A DNA stretch of 64,000 nucleotides from an uncultured Microbacterium sp. (lineage in GTDB: Bacteria; Actinomycetota; Actinomycetes; Actinomycetales; Microbacteriaceae), in assembly GCA_913774665.1 (NCBI GenBank), contig CAJYHN010000012.1, positions 274,299 to 338,298 of the forward strand. The letters run 5' to 3'. The notes under the pieces are model-generated. The model ran no database searches. It was not told the origin of the DNA and saw only the letters and a program-made list of their open reading frames with translations. This document shows positions 7,723 through 16,060 of this stretch, piece by piece. Made by a program: the position numbers and the translations under genes. How positions within the stretch are numbered: the stretch's first letter is position 1; the number at the start of each line of letters is the position of its first letter.

Positions 7723-8116
7723 GAGCCCGGGCGTGGGCGCAGTCGGTGCAGATGCCGAAGATGTCGACCACGTGCTCGGCCTCGCTGAAGCCGTGCTGCG
7801 CGGCGGTGCGCTGCGCCCACTCCTCGACGTCGGTCGCCGCGATCTCGACCGCCTTGCCGCACGAACGGCAGATCAGGTGGTGGTGGTGACCGCGCGTCTC
7901 ACAGGCGCGGAAGAGGTTCTCGCCATCGGGGCTCTGCAGGGAGTCGGCGTCGCCGCGCGCCGCGAGACCCGCGAGGGTGCGGTAGACGGTCGCGAGGCCG
8001 ATGCCGGTGTTCTCGTCGCGCAGGGTCGCGTGCAGCGACTGCGCGCTGACGAAGCCGGCGGCTCCGGACAGAGCCTCCCGCACGCGTTCGCGCTGCCACG
8101 TGTTGCGCTGGACCAT
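7703..8116 (-). CDS. zur: Fur-family metalloregulator, probably the zinc uptake regulator Zur
   Basis: A 137-residue Fur-type repressor: winged helix in residues 1-75 (GIGLATVYRTLAGLAARG), then a metal-binding and dimer domain. Cys83-x2-Cys86 and Cys123-x2-Cys126 form the structural zinc site; Cys72 and the HHHH run 77-80 resemble the sensory site of actinobacterial Zur. Zinc rather than iron is inferred from the znuABC genes upstream and a Zur-box-like dyad before znuA. A -10 box TAGACT (8129-8124) lies 7 nt before the ATG with no Shine-Dalgarno, so this gene probably has its own leaderless promoter in addition to read-through from znuB. Confidence 0.85.
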   Translation of the reverse strand: MVQRNTWQRERVREALSGAAGFVSAQSLHATLRDENTGIGLATVYRTLAGLAARGDADSLQSPDGENLFRACETRGHHHHLICRSCGKAVEIAATDVEEWAQRTAAQHGFSEAEHVVDIFGICTDCAHARARERGDE

Positions 8117-8204
8117 GGCGGCGAGTCTAGCGAGGGGATCGGTGAATCGGCTGGGCGCGGGCGATCTCCCCTGGTCACACGCGACCCGGGGACCATCGTC
8201 GCCC

Positions 8205-9065
8205 TCAGACCGCCCGGGTCGTGCGATCGCGGCGGGCGCCGACCAGGCGGCACACGAGGTAGATCACGAACGAGATGGTCGTGATGTACGGGCTCACCGG
8301 CAGCGTTCCGGCCACCGCGAGCAGCACTCCGCCCACGGCCGAGACGAAGCCGAACAGCGCGGCCAGCAGCGGCACCGAGAGCGGACCGGATGCCACGCGC
8401 ATCGCCGCCGCGGCGGGCGTGACCAACAGCGCCATCACCAGCAGCGCGCCGATGATGTGCACGGCGACCGCGACGATGAGCCCGAGCAGCAGCATGAACG
8501 CGAGCGACACGGCGGTGGTGGGGACCCCGCGTGCGGCCGCCGACTGCGGGTCGAGGGAGTCGAAGCGCAGCGGGCGCCAGATCAGCAGCAGGGCGAGGAG
8601 CACCGCGACGCCGATCACCACGAGCCACCCGAGCTGCCCGCTCTGCACCGAGACGATCTGCCCCGTCAACAGGCTGAAGCGCGTCGCACTGCGCCCGTTG
8701 TAGAGCGAGAGGCACAGGATGCCGACACCCAGGCCGAACGGCATGAGCACGCCGATGATCGAGTTGCGATCGCGCGCGCGGGCGCCCAGCACGCCGATCA
8801 GCGCGGCGGCGATGAGGGAGCCCACGATCGAGCCCGACACGACGTCGACGCCGATGAGCAGGGCGACCGCGGCGCCGGCGAACGACAGCTCGCTGATTCC
8901 GTGCACGGCGAAGGCCATGTCGCGCTGCATGACGAAGACGCCGATAAGGCCGCCCACCAGGCCCAGGACCGCACCCGCGTAGACGGAGTTCTGCACCAGC
9001 TCGAGGATCGCGCCGTACTGGCTCACCCCGCCGAAGAGGGCGGTGCCGACGTCGGACCAGTTCAT
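8205..9065 (-). CDS. znuB: Zinc ABC transporter permease ZnuB
   Basis: A 286-residue inner-membrane subunit of the ABC-3 family with about eight hydrophobic segments: VYAGAVLGLVGGLIGVFVMQ near the N-terminus, FAVHGISELSFAGAAVALL, and VHIIGALLVMALLVTPAAAA toward the C-terminus, all family landmarks. It forms the channel for metal delivered by ZnuA, powered by ZnuC. Its ATG overlaps the znuC stop (ATGA), so translation is coupled. An 88-nt gap with a separate promoter precedes zur. Confidence 0.92.
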   Translation of the reverse strand: MNWSDVGTALFGGVSQYGAILELVQNSVYAGAVLGLVGGLIGVFVMQRDMAFAVHGISELSFAGAAVALLIGVDVVSGSIVGSLIAAALIGVLGARARDRNSIIGVLMPFGLGVGILCLSLYNGRSATRFSLLTGQIVSVQSGQLGWLVVIGVAVLLALLLIWRPLRFDSLDPQSAAARGVPTTAVSLAFMLLLGLIVAVAVHIIGALLVMALLVTPAAAAMRVASGPLSVPLLAALFGFVSAVGGVLLAVAGTLPVSPYITTISFVIYLVCRLVGARRDRTTRAV

Positions 9066-9877
9066 GCGTCGTCCTCGTCGTGGTGATGGTGGTGGGCGTC
9101 CTCGGCATCCGGGGCTCCGACGACGATGAGCTGGTCGCCGGCGCGGACGACGAAGACGGGGGCGCCGTACAGCGCCGAGAGAGTCTCGGTCGTGAGCACC
9201 TCGTCGGGGGTGCCGAGGGTGAAACGGCCGTTGGCGATGTAGAGGATGCGGTCGACGCGCGACAGCACGGGATTGACGTCGTGGGTGACCAGCAGCACGG
9301 CGGCGTTGCGCTCGCGACGGTGACGGTCGATGAGCCGCACGACGGCCTGCTGATTGGCGAGGTCGAGGCTCGTCAGCGGCTCGTCGCAGAGCAGGAGGGC
9401 GGGGTCGTCGGCGAGGGCTTGACCCACGCGCAGGCGCTGCTGCTCCCCACCGGAGAGGAGCCCCACGGGGCGGTCGCCGAACGCGGTGGCCCCCACGGCC
9501 TCGAGCAGGTCGTCGATGCGCGCGCGATCCTTCTTGCGCGACAGGGGCAGGCCGAGGCGGTGCCCGTCGACCCCGAGACCGATGATGTCGCGGCCGCGCA
9601 GGGGCGTCTCGCGCGGCAGGGGGCGCTGCTGGGGGATGTAGCCGATGTGCCGGTTGCCGGCGCGGCGCACCGGGGCGCCGAGCGCCTCGATCGAGCCGGC
9701 GCTGAGGCGCTCGAGCCCGAGGATCGCCCGCAGCAGCGTGGTCTTGCCCGAGCCGCTGGGCCCGAGCACGGCGACGAGCTCGCCGGGCTCGACCTCGAGG
9801 TCGAGCCCGGCCCAGAGCTCCCGACCCCCTCTTTCGAGGGCGGCTCCGCGGATGCGCAGCGGTGCGGTCGCGCTCAC
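9062..9877 (-). CDS. znuC: Zinc ABC transporter ATP-binding protein ZnuC
   Basis: A 271-residue ATPase with Walker A GPSGSGKTT (39-47), signature LSGGEQQRLRVGQAL, Walker B LLLCDEPLTSLD and switch histidine in LLVTHDVNP. The C-terminus ends in an unusual run of histidines and acids (DAEDAHHHHHDEDDA), which could bind zinc and feed back on transport; that is inference. GTG 9877 is chosen because it forms a GTGA overlap with the znuA stop, and the protein then begins MSATAPLRIRGAAL. Longer frames run into the znuA gene in another phase. Confidence 0.92.
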   Translation of the reverse strand: MSATAPLRIRGAALERGGRELWAGLDLEVEPGELVAVLGPSGSGKTTLLRAILGLERLSAGSIEALGAPVRRAGNRHIGYIPQQRPLPRETPLRGRDIIGLGVDGHRLGLPLSRKKDRARIDDLLEAVGATAFGDRPVGLLSGGEQQRLRVGQALADDPALLLCDEPLTSLDLANQQAVVRLIDRHRRERNAAVLLVTHDVNPVLSRVDRILYIANGRFTLGTPDEVLTTETLSALYGAPVFVVRAGDQLIVVGAPDAEDAHHHHHDEDDA

Positions 9878-10875
9878 GCCGCCAGCGCGTCGGCCAGCGC
9901 CGTGATGTTGCTCTGCATCCACGAGATGTAAGTCTGTCCCTCGGGGAGCGTTTCCGTGAACTCGATCACGGGGATGTTCTTGGACTTCGCTTCGTTCTGC
10001 ACCTGAGTGACCTCGGCGCCGCCGGTCTGCGGGTTGACGATCATGACGGAGATCTGCCCCGAATCCAACAGCTGGAGCGACTCGAGCAGGGTCGCGGGCG
10101 GGACATCCTGGCCCTCTTCGATCGCCTCGCTGAACTCGTTCGGGGTCGCGTTGTCGAGGCCCGCGGTGGTGGTCAGGTACACCGGCACCGGCTCGGTCAC
10201 GAAGATCTTCTTGCCGGCATCCTTCGCCTTGATCGCGTCGAGGGAGTCCTCGAGCCCGGCGATCTGCTGGGTGAAGGCCTCGGCGTTGGCGTTGAAGTCG
10301 GCGACGTGGTCGGGCGCGATCCTGCCGAGTTCGTCGGCGATGGCCTCGGTGAGGTCCTCGATGGTGTGGGGGTCGTACCAGACGTGCTCGTTGAAGCCCT
10401 CGATGTGCTCGTGGCCGTCGCCCTCGGCGTGCGCGTGGTCGTCGGCGCTCTCGCTCGGGGCGGGGCTCGCGTCGTCGTCGGAGTGGTCCTTCGACCCGGG
10501 GTAGTCGTGGTTGTACTCGACGGCGGTGAGCACGGGAGCCGCCGTGCCGCTGGCCTGGATGAGGGATTCCATGAATGCGTCGTAACCGGCACCGTTCTCG
10601 ATCACGAGACCGGCGTTCTTGAGCGTCAGCTGGTCTTGCGCACTCGCCTCGTACTCGTGCGGGTCCTGGCTGGGCGAGGTGATGATCGAGGCCACGTCGA
10701 CGAAGTCGCCACCGACCGCCTGGGCGATCGAGCCGTAGACATCGGTGGATGCCACGACCTTGACCTTTCCGGACGAGTCCGACGAAGCGGACGAGGCGGT
10801 GCCCCCGGCGCAGCCGGCGAGCGCGAGAACGGACACGGCTCCGAGGACGACGGGGGCGAGAATGCGACGGGTCAT
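9874..10875 (-). CDS. znuA: Zinc ABC transporter substrate-binding lipoprotein ZnuA
   Basis: A 333-residue cluster A-I (ZinT/TroA-like) binding protein. The signal peptide MTRRILAPVVLGAVSVLALAGC ends in the lipobox LAGC. A His/Asp-rich loop at about 125-165 (DHSDDDA, DDHAHAEGDGHEH) is typical of zinc rather than manganese binders, followed by EHVWYDPHTI with a metal-ligand histidine and later FVTEPVPVYLT. ATG 10875 matches the signal peptide; the longer frame would place 18 extra residues before it and cross the Zur box. It heads znuA-znuC-znuB, all overlapping by 4 nt. Confidence 0.93.
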   Translation of the reverse strand: MTRRILAPVVLGAVSVLALAGCAGGTASSASSDSSGKVKVVASTDVYGSIAQAVGGDFVDVASIITSPSQDPHEYEASAQDQLTLKNAGLVIENGAGYDAFMESLIQASGTAAPVLTAVEYNHDYPGSKDHSDDDASPAPSESADDHAHAEGDGHEHIEGFNEHVWYDPHTIEDLTEAIADELGRIAPDHVADFNANAEAFTQQIAGLEDSLDAIKAKDAGKKIFVTEPVPVYLTTTAGLDNATPNEFSEAIEEGQDVPPATLLESLQLLDSGQISVMIVNPQTGGAEVTQVQNEAKSKNIPVIEFTETLPEGQTYISWMQSNITALADALAA

Positions 10876-10895
10876 GAAAGAAACCGTATCGTCGG

Positions 10896-10910
10896 TGATA
10901 ATCGTTCTCA
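10896..10910. promoter_or_regulatory. Zur-box-like operator upstream of znuA
   Basis: TGATAATCGTTCTCA is a 15-bp dyad of the form TGAnAAnnnTTnTCA, matching the known actinobacterial Zur operator pattern. It lies 20 nt upstream of the znuA ATG, where Zn-bound Zur would block the promoter. The same dyad was not found before rpmB or before the zur gene itself. Confidence 0.8.
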
Positions 10911-11035
10911 AAATCAGTGGGCACCGCACACGAGGTTCTCAGGATTCGGCATCCTGCCGTTTTGTCCTTTCCCCGCGTGTGCGGTCGCCCGATTGTCGAC
11001 AGCGGACCCGGGGCGGGATCTCTTTACTGGGATCC

Positions 11036-12550
11036 ATGACCGACCACGACCTCCCCGTCATCGCGCACTGGATCAACGGCGCCGAGAGCGCCCCGAGGGG
11101 CGGACGCACCGCCCCCGTGTACAACCCCGCCACCGGCGCGGTGCAGGCGCACGTCGCCCTCGCAGACGAGGCCGACATCCAGGCTGCCCTCGCCTCGGCC
11201 GCGCGTGGCTTCGCCGAGTGGAGCGCTTTCTCGATCGCCAAGCGCCAGAGCGTGCTGTTCGCATTCCGCGAGCTGTTGAACGCCCGCAAGCGCGACCTGG
11301 CCGAGATCCTCACCGCCGAGCACGGCAAGGTGCTCTCCGACGCGTTGGGCGAGATCGCCCGCGGCCAGGAGGTCGTCGAGCTCGCGACCGGCTTCCCGCA
11401 CCTCATTAAGGGCGCCTACAGCGAGAACGCCTCGAGCGGCGTCGACGTGTACTCGCTCAAGCAGCCGCTCGGCGTGGTCGGCATCATCAGCCCCTTCAAC
11501 TTCCCCGCCATGGTGCCGATGTGGTTCTTCCCCATCGCCCTGGCCGCCGGCAACGCCGTCGTGCTGAAGCCGAGCGAGAAGGACCCCTCCGCCTCGCTCT
11601 GGCTCGCACGCCTGTGGAAGGAGGCGGGCCTCCCCGCCGGCGCCTTCACGGTGCTGCAGGGCGACAAGGTCGCCGTCGACGGACTGCTCGAAGCCCCCGA
11701 GGTGCAGTCGATCTCGTTCGTCGGCTCCACCCCCATCGCGCAGTACATCTACGAGACGGCGTCGAAGAACGGCAAGCGCGTGCAGGCCCTGGGCGGCGCG
11801 AAGAACCACATGCTGGTGCTCCCCGACGCCGACCTCGACCTCGTGGCCGACTCCGCCGTCAACGCCGGCTTCGGCGCCGCAGGCGAGCGCTGCATGGCCG
11901 TCTCCGTCGTGCTGGCGGTCGACCCCGTCGCCGACGAGCTGATCGCCAAGATCACCGAGCGCATCGCGACGCTGCGCATCGGAAACGGCGCGGACGCCGA
12001 CGAGCCCGACATGGGCCCGCTCATCTCGAGCGCCCACCGCGACAAGGTGTCGTCGTACGTCGACATCGCCGAGGCCGACGGCGCGACCGTCGTCGTCGAC
12101 GGCCGAGGCTTCTCGGTCGAGGGGCACGAGGAGGGCTTCTTCTTCGGCCCCACCCTGCTCGACGACGTGCCGACCTCCTCGCGGGCCTACACCGAGGAGA
12201 TCTTCGGCCCCGTGCTCTCGGTCGTGCGCGTGAAGACGTACGAAGAGGGTCTCGCTCTCATCAACAGCGGCGAGTTCGGCAACGGCACCGCGATCTTCAC
12301 CAAGGACGGCGGAGCCGCCCGCCGCTTCCAGCACGAAGTGCAGGTGGGCATGATCGGCATCAACGTGCCGATTCCCGTGCCCGTGGCCTACCACTCGTTC
12401 GGCGGGTGGAAGAAGAGCCTCTTCGGCGACGCGAAGGCCTACGGCGTGCACGGCTTCGACTTCTTCACCCGCGAGAAGGCCGTCACCAGCCGCTGGCTCG
12501 ACCCCGCCACCCACGGCGGCCTCAACCTGGGCTTCCCCCAGAACACCTGA
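11036..12550 (+). CDS. mmsA: CoA-acylating methylmalonate-semialdehyde / malonate-semialdehyde dehydrogenase
   Basis: A 504-residue aldehyde dehydrogenase of the MmsA class, which converts (methyl)malonate semialdehyde with CoA and NAD+ into propionyl- or acetyl-CoA. Landmarks are SPFNFPAMVPMWFFPIALA, KPSEKDPSASLWLARLWKEAG, and the catalytic cysteine in GAAGERCMAVSVVL; the end IPVPVAYHSFGGWKKSLFGD is typical of MmsA. ATG 11036 is preceded by TTTACT (11023-11028) 7 nt upstream and no Shine-Dalgarno, consistent with a leaderless mRNA. Downstream come PucR and an omega-aminotransferase, so a beta-alanine or related amine pathway ending in acetyl-CoA is plausible. A terminator hairpin follows. 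Confidence 0.93.
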   Translation: MTDHDLPVIAHWINGAESAPRGGRTAPVYNPATGAVQAHVALADEADIQAALASAARGFAEWSAFSIAKRQSVLFAFRELLNARKRDLAEILTAEHGKVLSDALGEIARGQEVVELATGFPHLIKGAYSENASSGVDVYSLKQPLGVVGIISPFNFPAMVPMWFFPIALAAGNAVVLKPSEKDPSASLWLARLWKEAGLPAGAFTVLQGDKVAVDGLLEAPEVQSISFVGSTPIAQYIYETASKNGKRVQALGGAKNHMLVLPDADLDLVADSAVNAGFGAAGERCMAVSVVLAVDPVADELIAKITERIATLRIGNGADADEPDMGPLISSAHRDKVSSYVDIAEADGATVVVDGRGFSVEGHEEGFFFGPTLLDDVPTSSRAYTEEIFGPVLSVVRVKTYEEGLALINSGEFGNGTAIFTKDGGAARRFQHEVQVGMIGINVPIPVPVAYHSFGGWKKSLFGDAKAYGVHGFDFFTREKAVTSRWLDPATHGGLNLGFPQNT

Positions 12551-12561
12551 GTCGTCGGCCC

Positions 12562-12609
12562 CGGATGCCGTGGCCCCGGGCTCTGTGCAGCCTCGGGTCG
12601 CGGCATCCG
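12562..12609. terminator. Terminator-like hairpin after mmsA built on an inverted GGATGCC pair
   Basis: CGGATGCCG (12562-12570) pairs perfectly with CGGCATCCG (12601-12609), and the interior continues pairing with a few wobbles toward a loop near 12585. It starts 12 nt after the mmsA stop and is followed by a T-rich-for-this-genome stretch (tcgttctcttg). Together with 525-570 it is the second hairpin that uses this heptamer. Confidence 0.65.
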
Positions 12610-12753
12610 TCGTTCTCTTGCCCGTGCTCCGGTCGCGCGTGCCGTCGCGCGGACCCGAACCCCGGCGCCCGCCTCGCGACCGCCCGACACCGACGTGCCG
12701 GACCCGCCATCCGTGGGACCGCGCCGCGGCGCCGGAGCCGATCGACGCAGCGG

Positions 12754-14259
12754 TCAGCCGGCGAGTTCCAGCGCCGCCCACAGCTCGGCCCGCGCGGCGA
12801 AGCTCGACAGGTCGATCTCGAGCACCTGCTCCAGCTGCGCGATGCGCGCCCTCAGGGTGTGGCGGTGGATGCCGAGACTCCGCGCCGCGGGATCCCAGGC
12901 ACCGTTGGCGTCGAGCCACGCCCGCGCCGACGCGAGCAGTCGGTTCCGCTCGACGGCGGGGAGCACCTCGAGGGGCTGCAGCAGGGAGCGGGCGAGCACG
13001 GCGCCGCCGCGTTCGCGGAGCGCCCCCACCAGGCCGCGTCCCGCGAGCTCGTCGTAGGCGCGAAGGGCGCCGGCCTCGGCATCGCGCGCCGCGTGCGCCG
13101 CTCGTCGCAGATCCTCGGCGAGGTCGTCGTCGTCCGCGTGACGGACGGTTCCGACGCGGAGCGACCGGCGCTCGACGAGCGTCGCGAGCGCGGGGGCCGC
13201 GTCGTCGGCCACGAGCACGACGATGTCGTCGCCGCGCTCGGCCGAGAACATGCGGGCGGGGTCGCCCGAGACGAGATCGAGCTCGTCGAGCAGTCCCGGA
13301 AGCGCTCCCGCCCCGCGCACGACCCCGACCAGGTACGGCGCGGCGGGAAGACCCCCGAGCGCCGACTCGGCCACCCGCCGCGCCGTGTCGCCGTGTCCGT
13401 CCACGAGCAGGTCGATGACCCCCGCGCGCAGGCCGCGGAGGGCGGACTGCAGCCCGTGCTGCTGCTCGAGCGCGATGCTCGCGAGCGCGACGACCGAGGC
13501 CACGAGATCCCGTCCCGCGAGGTCGAGCGGCTCGGGCCCACCGACCGCGAGCACGCCGCGCAGCCGCCCGCTCTGCCCGATCGTCTGCACCAGCGCATGA
13601 CCGGCAGAGGGCACGATGAGGCTCGCGGCGGTCCGCCGTTCGAGCAGGCGCCGCACGTCGCGACCGACCTCGGCCTCGACCTCGGCCGGCGCCGCGCGCA
13701 GGCCCGGAGACGACAGGCGACCGCCGACCGCGTCGTACAGCTCGACCCACGCGTCGAGCAGGCGCGAGAGCGTGGAGAGGATCTCGCGCAGTCCGTCGTC
13801 GCGCACCGCGGCACGCGCCACCGCGCGCTGGGCGTCGAGCAGCCACGACAGGCGCGCAGCGCCGTCCGCGGCGATGATGTCGGCGACGAAGCGGATGATC
13901 CGGATGAAGGGCGCGCGATCGGCGATCTCGACGATCGGCAGGCCCGCGGCCTCGCCGGCGCGCACCACGACCCCGGGCACGCGGTCGTGGATGATGTCGG
14001 TCGCGAACCCGAGACCCGCCACCCCGAGCGCGCGCAGGCGTCCGCAATAGGCCCGCGCCTCGGCGGCATCCGGATCCGCAGAGAACTGCGCCCCGTTAGT
14101 GAGAAGCAGGTTGCCCGCCTCGAGGTACGGGGTCGGATCGAGCAGGTCGGAGCTGTGCACCCACGACAGCGGGCGATCGAGCGCCTCGTCGTCGGGTCGG
14201 GTCAGCACGCGCAGCGGAAAGGACCGGTCGTCGAGGAGGGTGCGGAGGGTCGCGGGCAT
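12754..14259 (-). CDS. PucR-family transcriptional regulator
   Basis: A 501-residue regulator. The N-terminal PucR domain is recognisable (LSWVHSSDLLDPTPYLEAGN, then LLTNGAQFS) and the C-terminus is the PucR helix-turn-helix (SLGIHRHTLRARIAQLEQVL) in the last 45 residues; the middle resembles the GGDEF-like region of CdaR/PucR proteins. The family activates purine, amino acid or gamma-glutamyl-amine catabolism. It is divergent from the aminotransferase gene (84-nt gap), its likely target. ATG 14259 gives a conserved-looking start MPATLRTLLDD; CAGTTT (14273-14268) may be its -10. Confidence 0.88.
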   Translation of the reverse strand: MPATLRTLLDDRSFPLRVLTRPDDEALDRPLSWVHSSDLLDPTPYLEAGNLLLTNGAQFSADPDAAEARAYCGRLRALGVAGLGFATDIIHDRVPGVVVRAGEAAGLPIVEIADRAPFIRIIRFVADIIAADGAARLSWLLDAQRAVARAAVRDDGLREILSTLSRLLDAWVELYDAVGGRLSSPGLRAAPAEVEAEVGRDVRRLLERRTAASLIVPSAGHALVQTIGQSGRLRGVLAVGGPEPLDLAGRDLVASVVALASIALEQQHGLQSALRGLRAGVIDLLVDGHGDTARRVAESALGGLPAAPYLVGVVRGAGALPGLLDELDLVSGDPARMFSAERGDDIVVLVADDAAPALATLVERRSLRVGTVRHADDDDLAEDLRRAAHAARDAEAGALRAYDELAGRGLVGALRERGGAVLARSLLQPLEVLPAVERNRLLASARAWLDANGAWDPAARSLGIHRHTLRARIAQLEQVLEIDLSSFAARAELWAALELAG

Positions 14260-14270
14260 GGCGGGCCAAA

Positions 14271-14301
14271 CTGTCGATCTTCCGTCGAGATTACCGACAG
14301 A
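14271..14301. promoter_or_regulatory. Divergent promoter region with a CTGTCG/CGACAG dyad
   Basis: CTGTCG (14271-14276) and CGACAG (14296-14301) are inverted with 19 nt between them, in the gap between pucR and the aminotransferase. CACACT (14332-14337) lies 6 nt before the aminotransferase ATG and would serve as a -10 for a leaderless transcript. The dyad is a candidate PucR operator, but the arms are short. Confidence 0.35.
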
Positions 14302-14343
14302 TCGGCGCTCCCGGGTGTCGCGCGGCGCGCCCACACTGGTGGC

Positions 14344-15672
14344 ATGTCGACTCCCCTCACCACGACCCTCAACGCCGAGATCAGCGACCGCGACCGCGCG
14401 AGCGTCTTCCACTCGTGGTCGGCCCAGCGCACCTTGGCCCCGCTCCCTCTCGCGGGCGGCTCGGGCGTCGAGGTGTGGGACGCCGACGGCCGGCGCTACC
14501 TCGACTTCTCGAGCATGCTCGTGAACGTCAACATCGGGCATCAGCATCCGCGGGTCGTCGCCGCGATCCAGGAACAGGCGGCGCAGCTGACCACCGTCGC
14601 CCCCGCGCACGCCAACGAGATGCGCGCGCACGCGGCCGAGCTCATCCTCGAGCGAGCCCCCGAGGGGTTCTCGAAGGTCTTCTTCACCAACGGCGGGGCG
14701 GATGCCAACGAGAACGCCATCCGCCTGGCCCGCCTGACCACGGGCCGCGACAAGATCGTGTCGCACTACCGCTCGTACCACGGCAACACCGGGGCGGCGA
14801 TCGTGGCGACGGGCGACTGGCGCCGCATGCCGAACGAGTACTCGCGCGGACACGTGCACGTGTTCGGCCCCTACCTCTACCGGTCGGAGTTCTGGGCCGG
14901 GACGCCCGAGCAGGAGAGCGAGCGCGCCCTGCGCCACCTCGAGCGCACCGTGCAGGCCGAGGGCCCCGACACGATCGCGGCGTTCCTGTTCGAGACGATC
15001 CCCGGCACCGCGGGCGTGCTCGTTCCGCCTCCCGGATACCTCGAGGGCGTCCGCGCGATCGCCGACCGCTACGGCATCCTGCTGATCCTCGACGAGGTCA
15101 TGGCCGGCTTCGCCCGCACGGGTGAGTGGTTCGCGTTCGACGCGTTCGACGTGCGGCCCGACCTCATCACCTTCGCGAAGGGCGTGAACTCCGGGTACGT
15201 CCCCGTGGGCGGAGTGGTGATCTCGGATGCCGTGGCCTCGGTGTTCGACGATCGCGTCTTCCCCGGTGGCTTGACGTACTCGGGTCATCCGCTCGCTGCG
15301 GCATCCATCGTCGCCGCCCAGCAGGCGATGGCCGACGAGGGCGTGATCGAGAACGCCCGCCGCGTCGGCGCGGAGGTCATCGGCCCGCGCCTGCGTCAGC
15401 TGGCCGAAGACTCGCCGCTGGTCGGCGAGGTGCGCGGCCGCGGCGTGTTCTGGGCCGTCGAACTGGTCGCCGACCAGGCCACGCGCGAGCCGCTGCCCCC
15501 CGCCCGCATCGGCGCGATCAAGGCCGCGATGCTCGAGAAGGGCGTGCTCGGCTTCACCGCCGACAACCGCGTGCACGTGGTGCCGCCGGCCGTGATCGGC
15601 GACGCCGACGCCCACCGCGGCCTCGACGTGCTGGTCGAGGTGCTGCGGAGCGAGGCCGATCGGAGTGCGTGA
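14344..15672 (+). CDS. Class III (omega) PLP-dependent aminotransferase
   Basis: A 442-residue aminotransferase of the fold-type I class III group. Visible landmarks: FTNGGADANENAIRLAR (phosphate cup), YRSYHGNTGAAIVATGDWRR, LILDEVMAGFARTGEWFAFD (cofactor Asp) and the Schiff-base Lys279 in FAKGVNSGYVPVGG. The YRSYHG...GDWRR pattern resembles taurine- or beta-alanine-pyruvate aminotransferases, so the donor is probably a small omega-amine; the exact substrate is not fixed by sequence. Translation of the cupin gene is coupled through an 8-nt overlap. Neighbouring oxidase, amidohydrolase, permease and MmsA fit an amine-degradation block. Confidence 0.87.
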   Translation: MSTPLTTTLNAEISDRDRASVFHSWSAQRTLAPLPLAGGSGVEVWDADGRRYLDFSSMLVNVNIGHQHPRVVAAIQEQAAQLTTVAPAHANEMRAHAAELILERAPEGFSKVFFTNGGADANENAIRLARLTTGRDKIVSHYRSYHGNTGAAIVATGDWRRMPNEYSRGHVHVFGPYLYRSEFWAGTPEQESERALRHLERTVQAEGPDTIAAFLFETIPGTAGVLVPPPGYLEGVRAIADRYGILLILDEVMAGFARTGEWFAFDAFDVRPDLITFAKGVNSGYVPVGGVVISDAVASVFDDRVFPGGLTYSGHPLAAASIVAAQQAMADEGVIENARRVGAEVIGPRLRQLAEDSPLVGEVRGRGVFWAVELVADQATREPLPPARIGAIKAAMLEKGVLGFTADNRVHVVPPAVIGDADAHRGLDVLVEVLRSEADRSA

Positions 15673-16036
15673 CGACGCCCCCATCACCGTGACGCAGGCG
15701 CGTGACCGCTCGCTCGATCTCGCTCCCGTTGCGGACGAGCAGATCGTGCGGGGGCAGCCGCGAACCGGCTTCACTCCCGTCACGACGGCCCTCGGCGTCG
15801 AGATCGGCGTGTGGGAGATGACCTCCGGAGCCATGACCGACGTCGAGACGGACGAGGTCTTCGTGGTCGTCGAGGGCGAGGGAACGGTGAGCGTGCTCGT
15901 CGACGGCCGCCCGACGGAGTCGTTCCCCCTCGCTCCCGGTGTCGTCTGCCGTCTCACGGCGGGCACCACCGCGCTGTGGGAGATCCCTCACCGATTGCGC
16001 AAGGTGTACGTCACCGCTGCACCGCCCTCCCCCTGA
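15665..16036 (+). CDS. Cupin-domain protein (DUF861-like)
   Basis: A 123-residue single-domain cupin. The core TDVETDEVFVVVEGEGTVSVLVDGRPTESF keeps the cupin strand pattern and one acidic ligand position, followed by LAPGVVCRLTAGTTALWEIP, the DUF861 hallmark (W-E-I/V). Family members of this type are found beside amine and amino-acid catabolic genes, where the role is unclear. GTG 15665 overlaps the aminotransferase stop by 8 nt. The next gene begins 24 nt downstream. Confidence 0.75.
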   Translation: MRDDAPITVTQARDRSLDLAPVADEQIVRGQPRTGFTPVTTALGVEIGVWEMTSGAMTDVETDEVFVVVEGEGTVSVLVDGRPTESFPLAPGVVCRLTAGTTALWEIPHRLRKVYVTAAPPSP

Positions 16037-16060
16037 CCCCCGGACCACAGGAGCACGACG

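Noticed and set aside
11024-15672. Very long open frames (about 1000-1380 codons) across and antisense to mmsA, pucR and the aminotransferase
   Set aside because: They are wrong-phase readings of high-GC genes, rich in Arg, Ala, Pro and Gly with no domains. The annotated genes have clear motifs and start signals.
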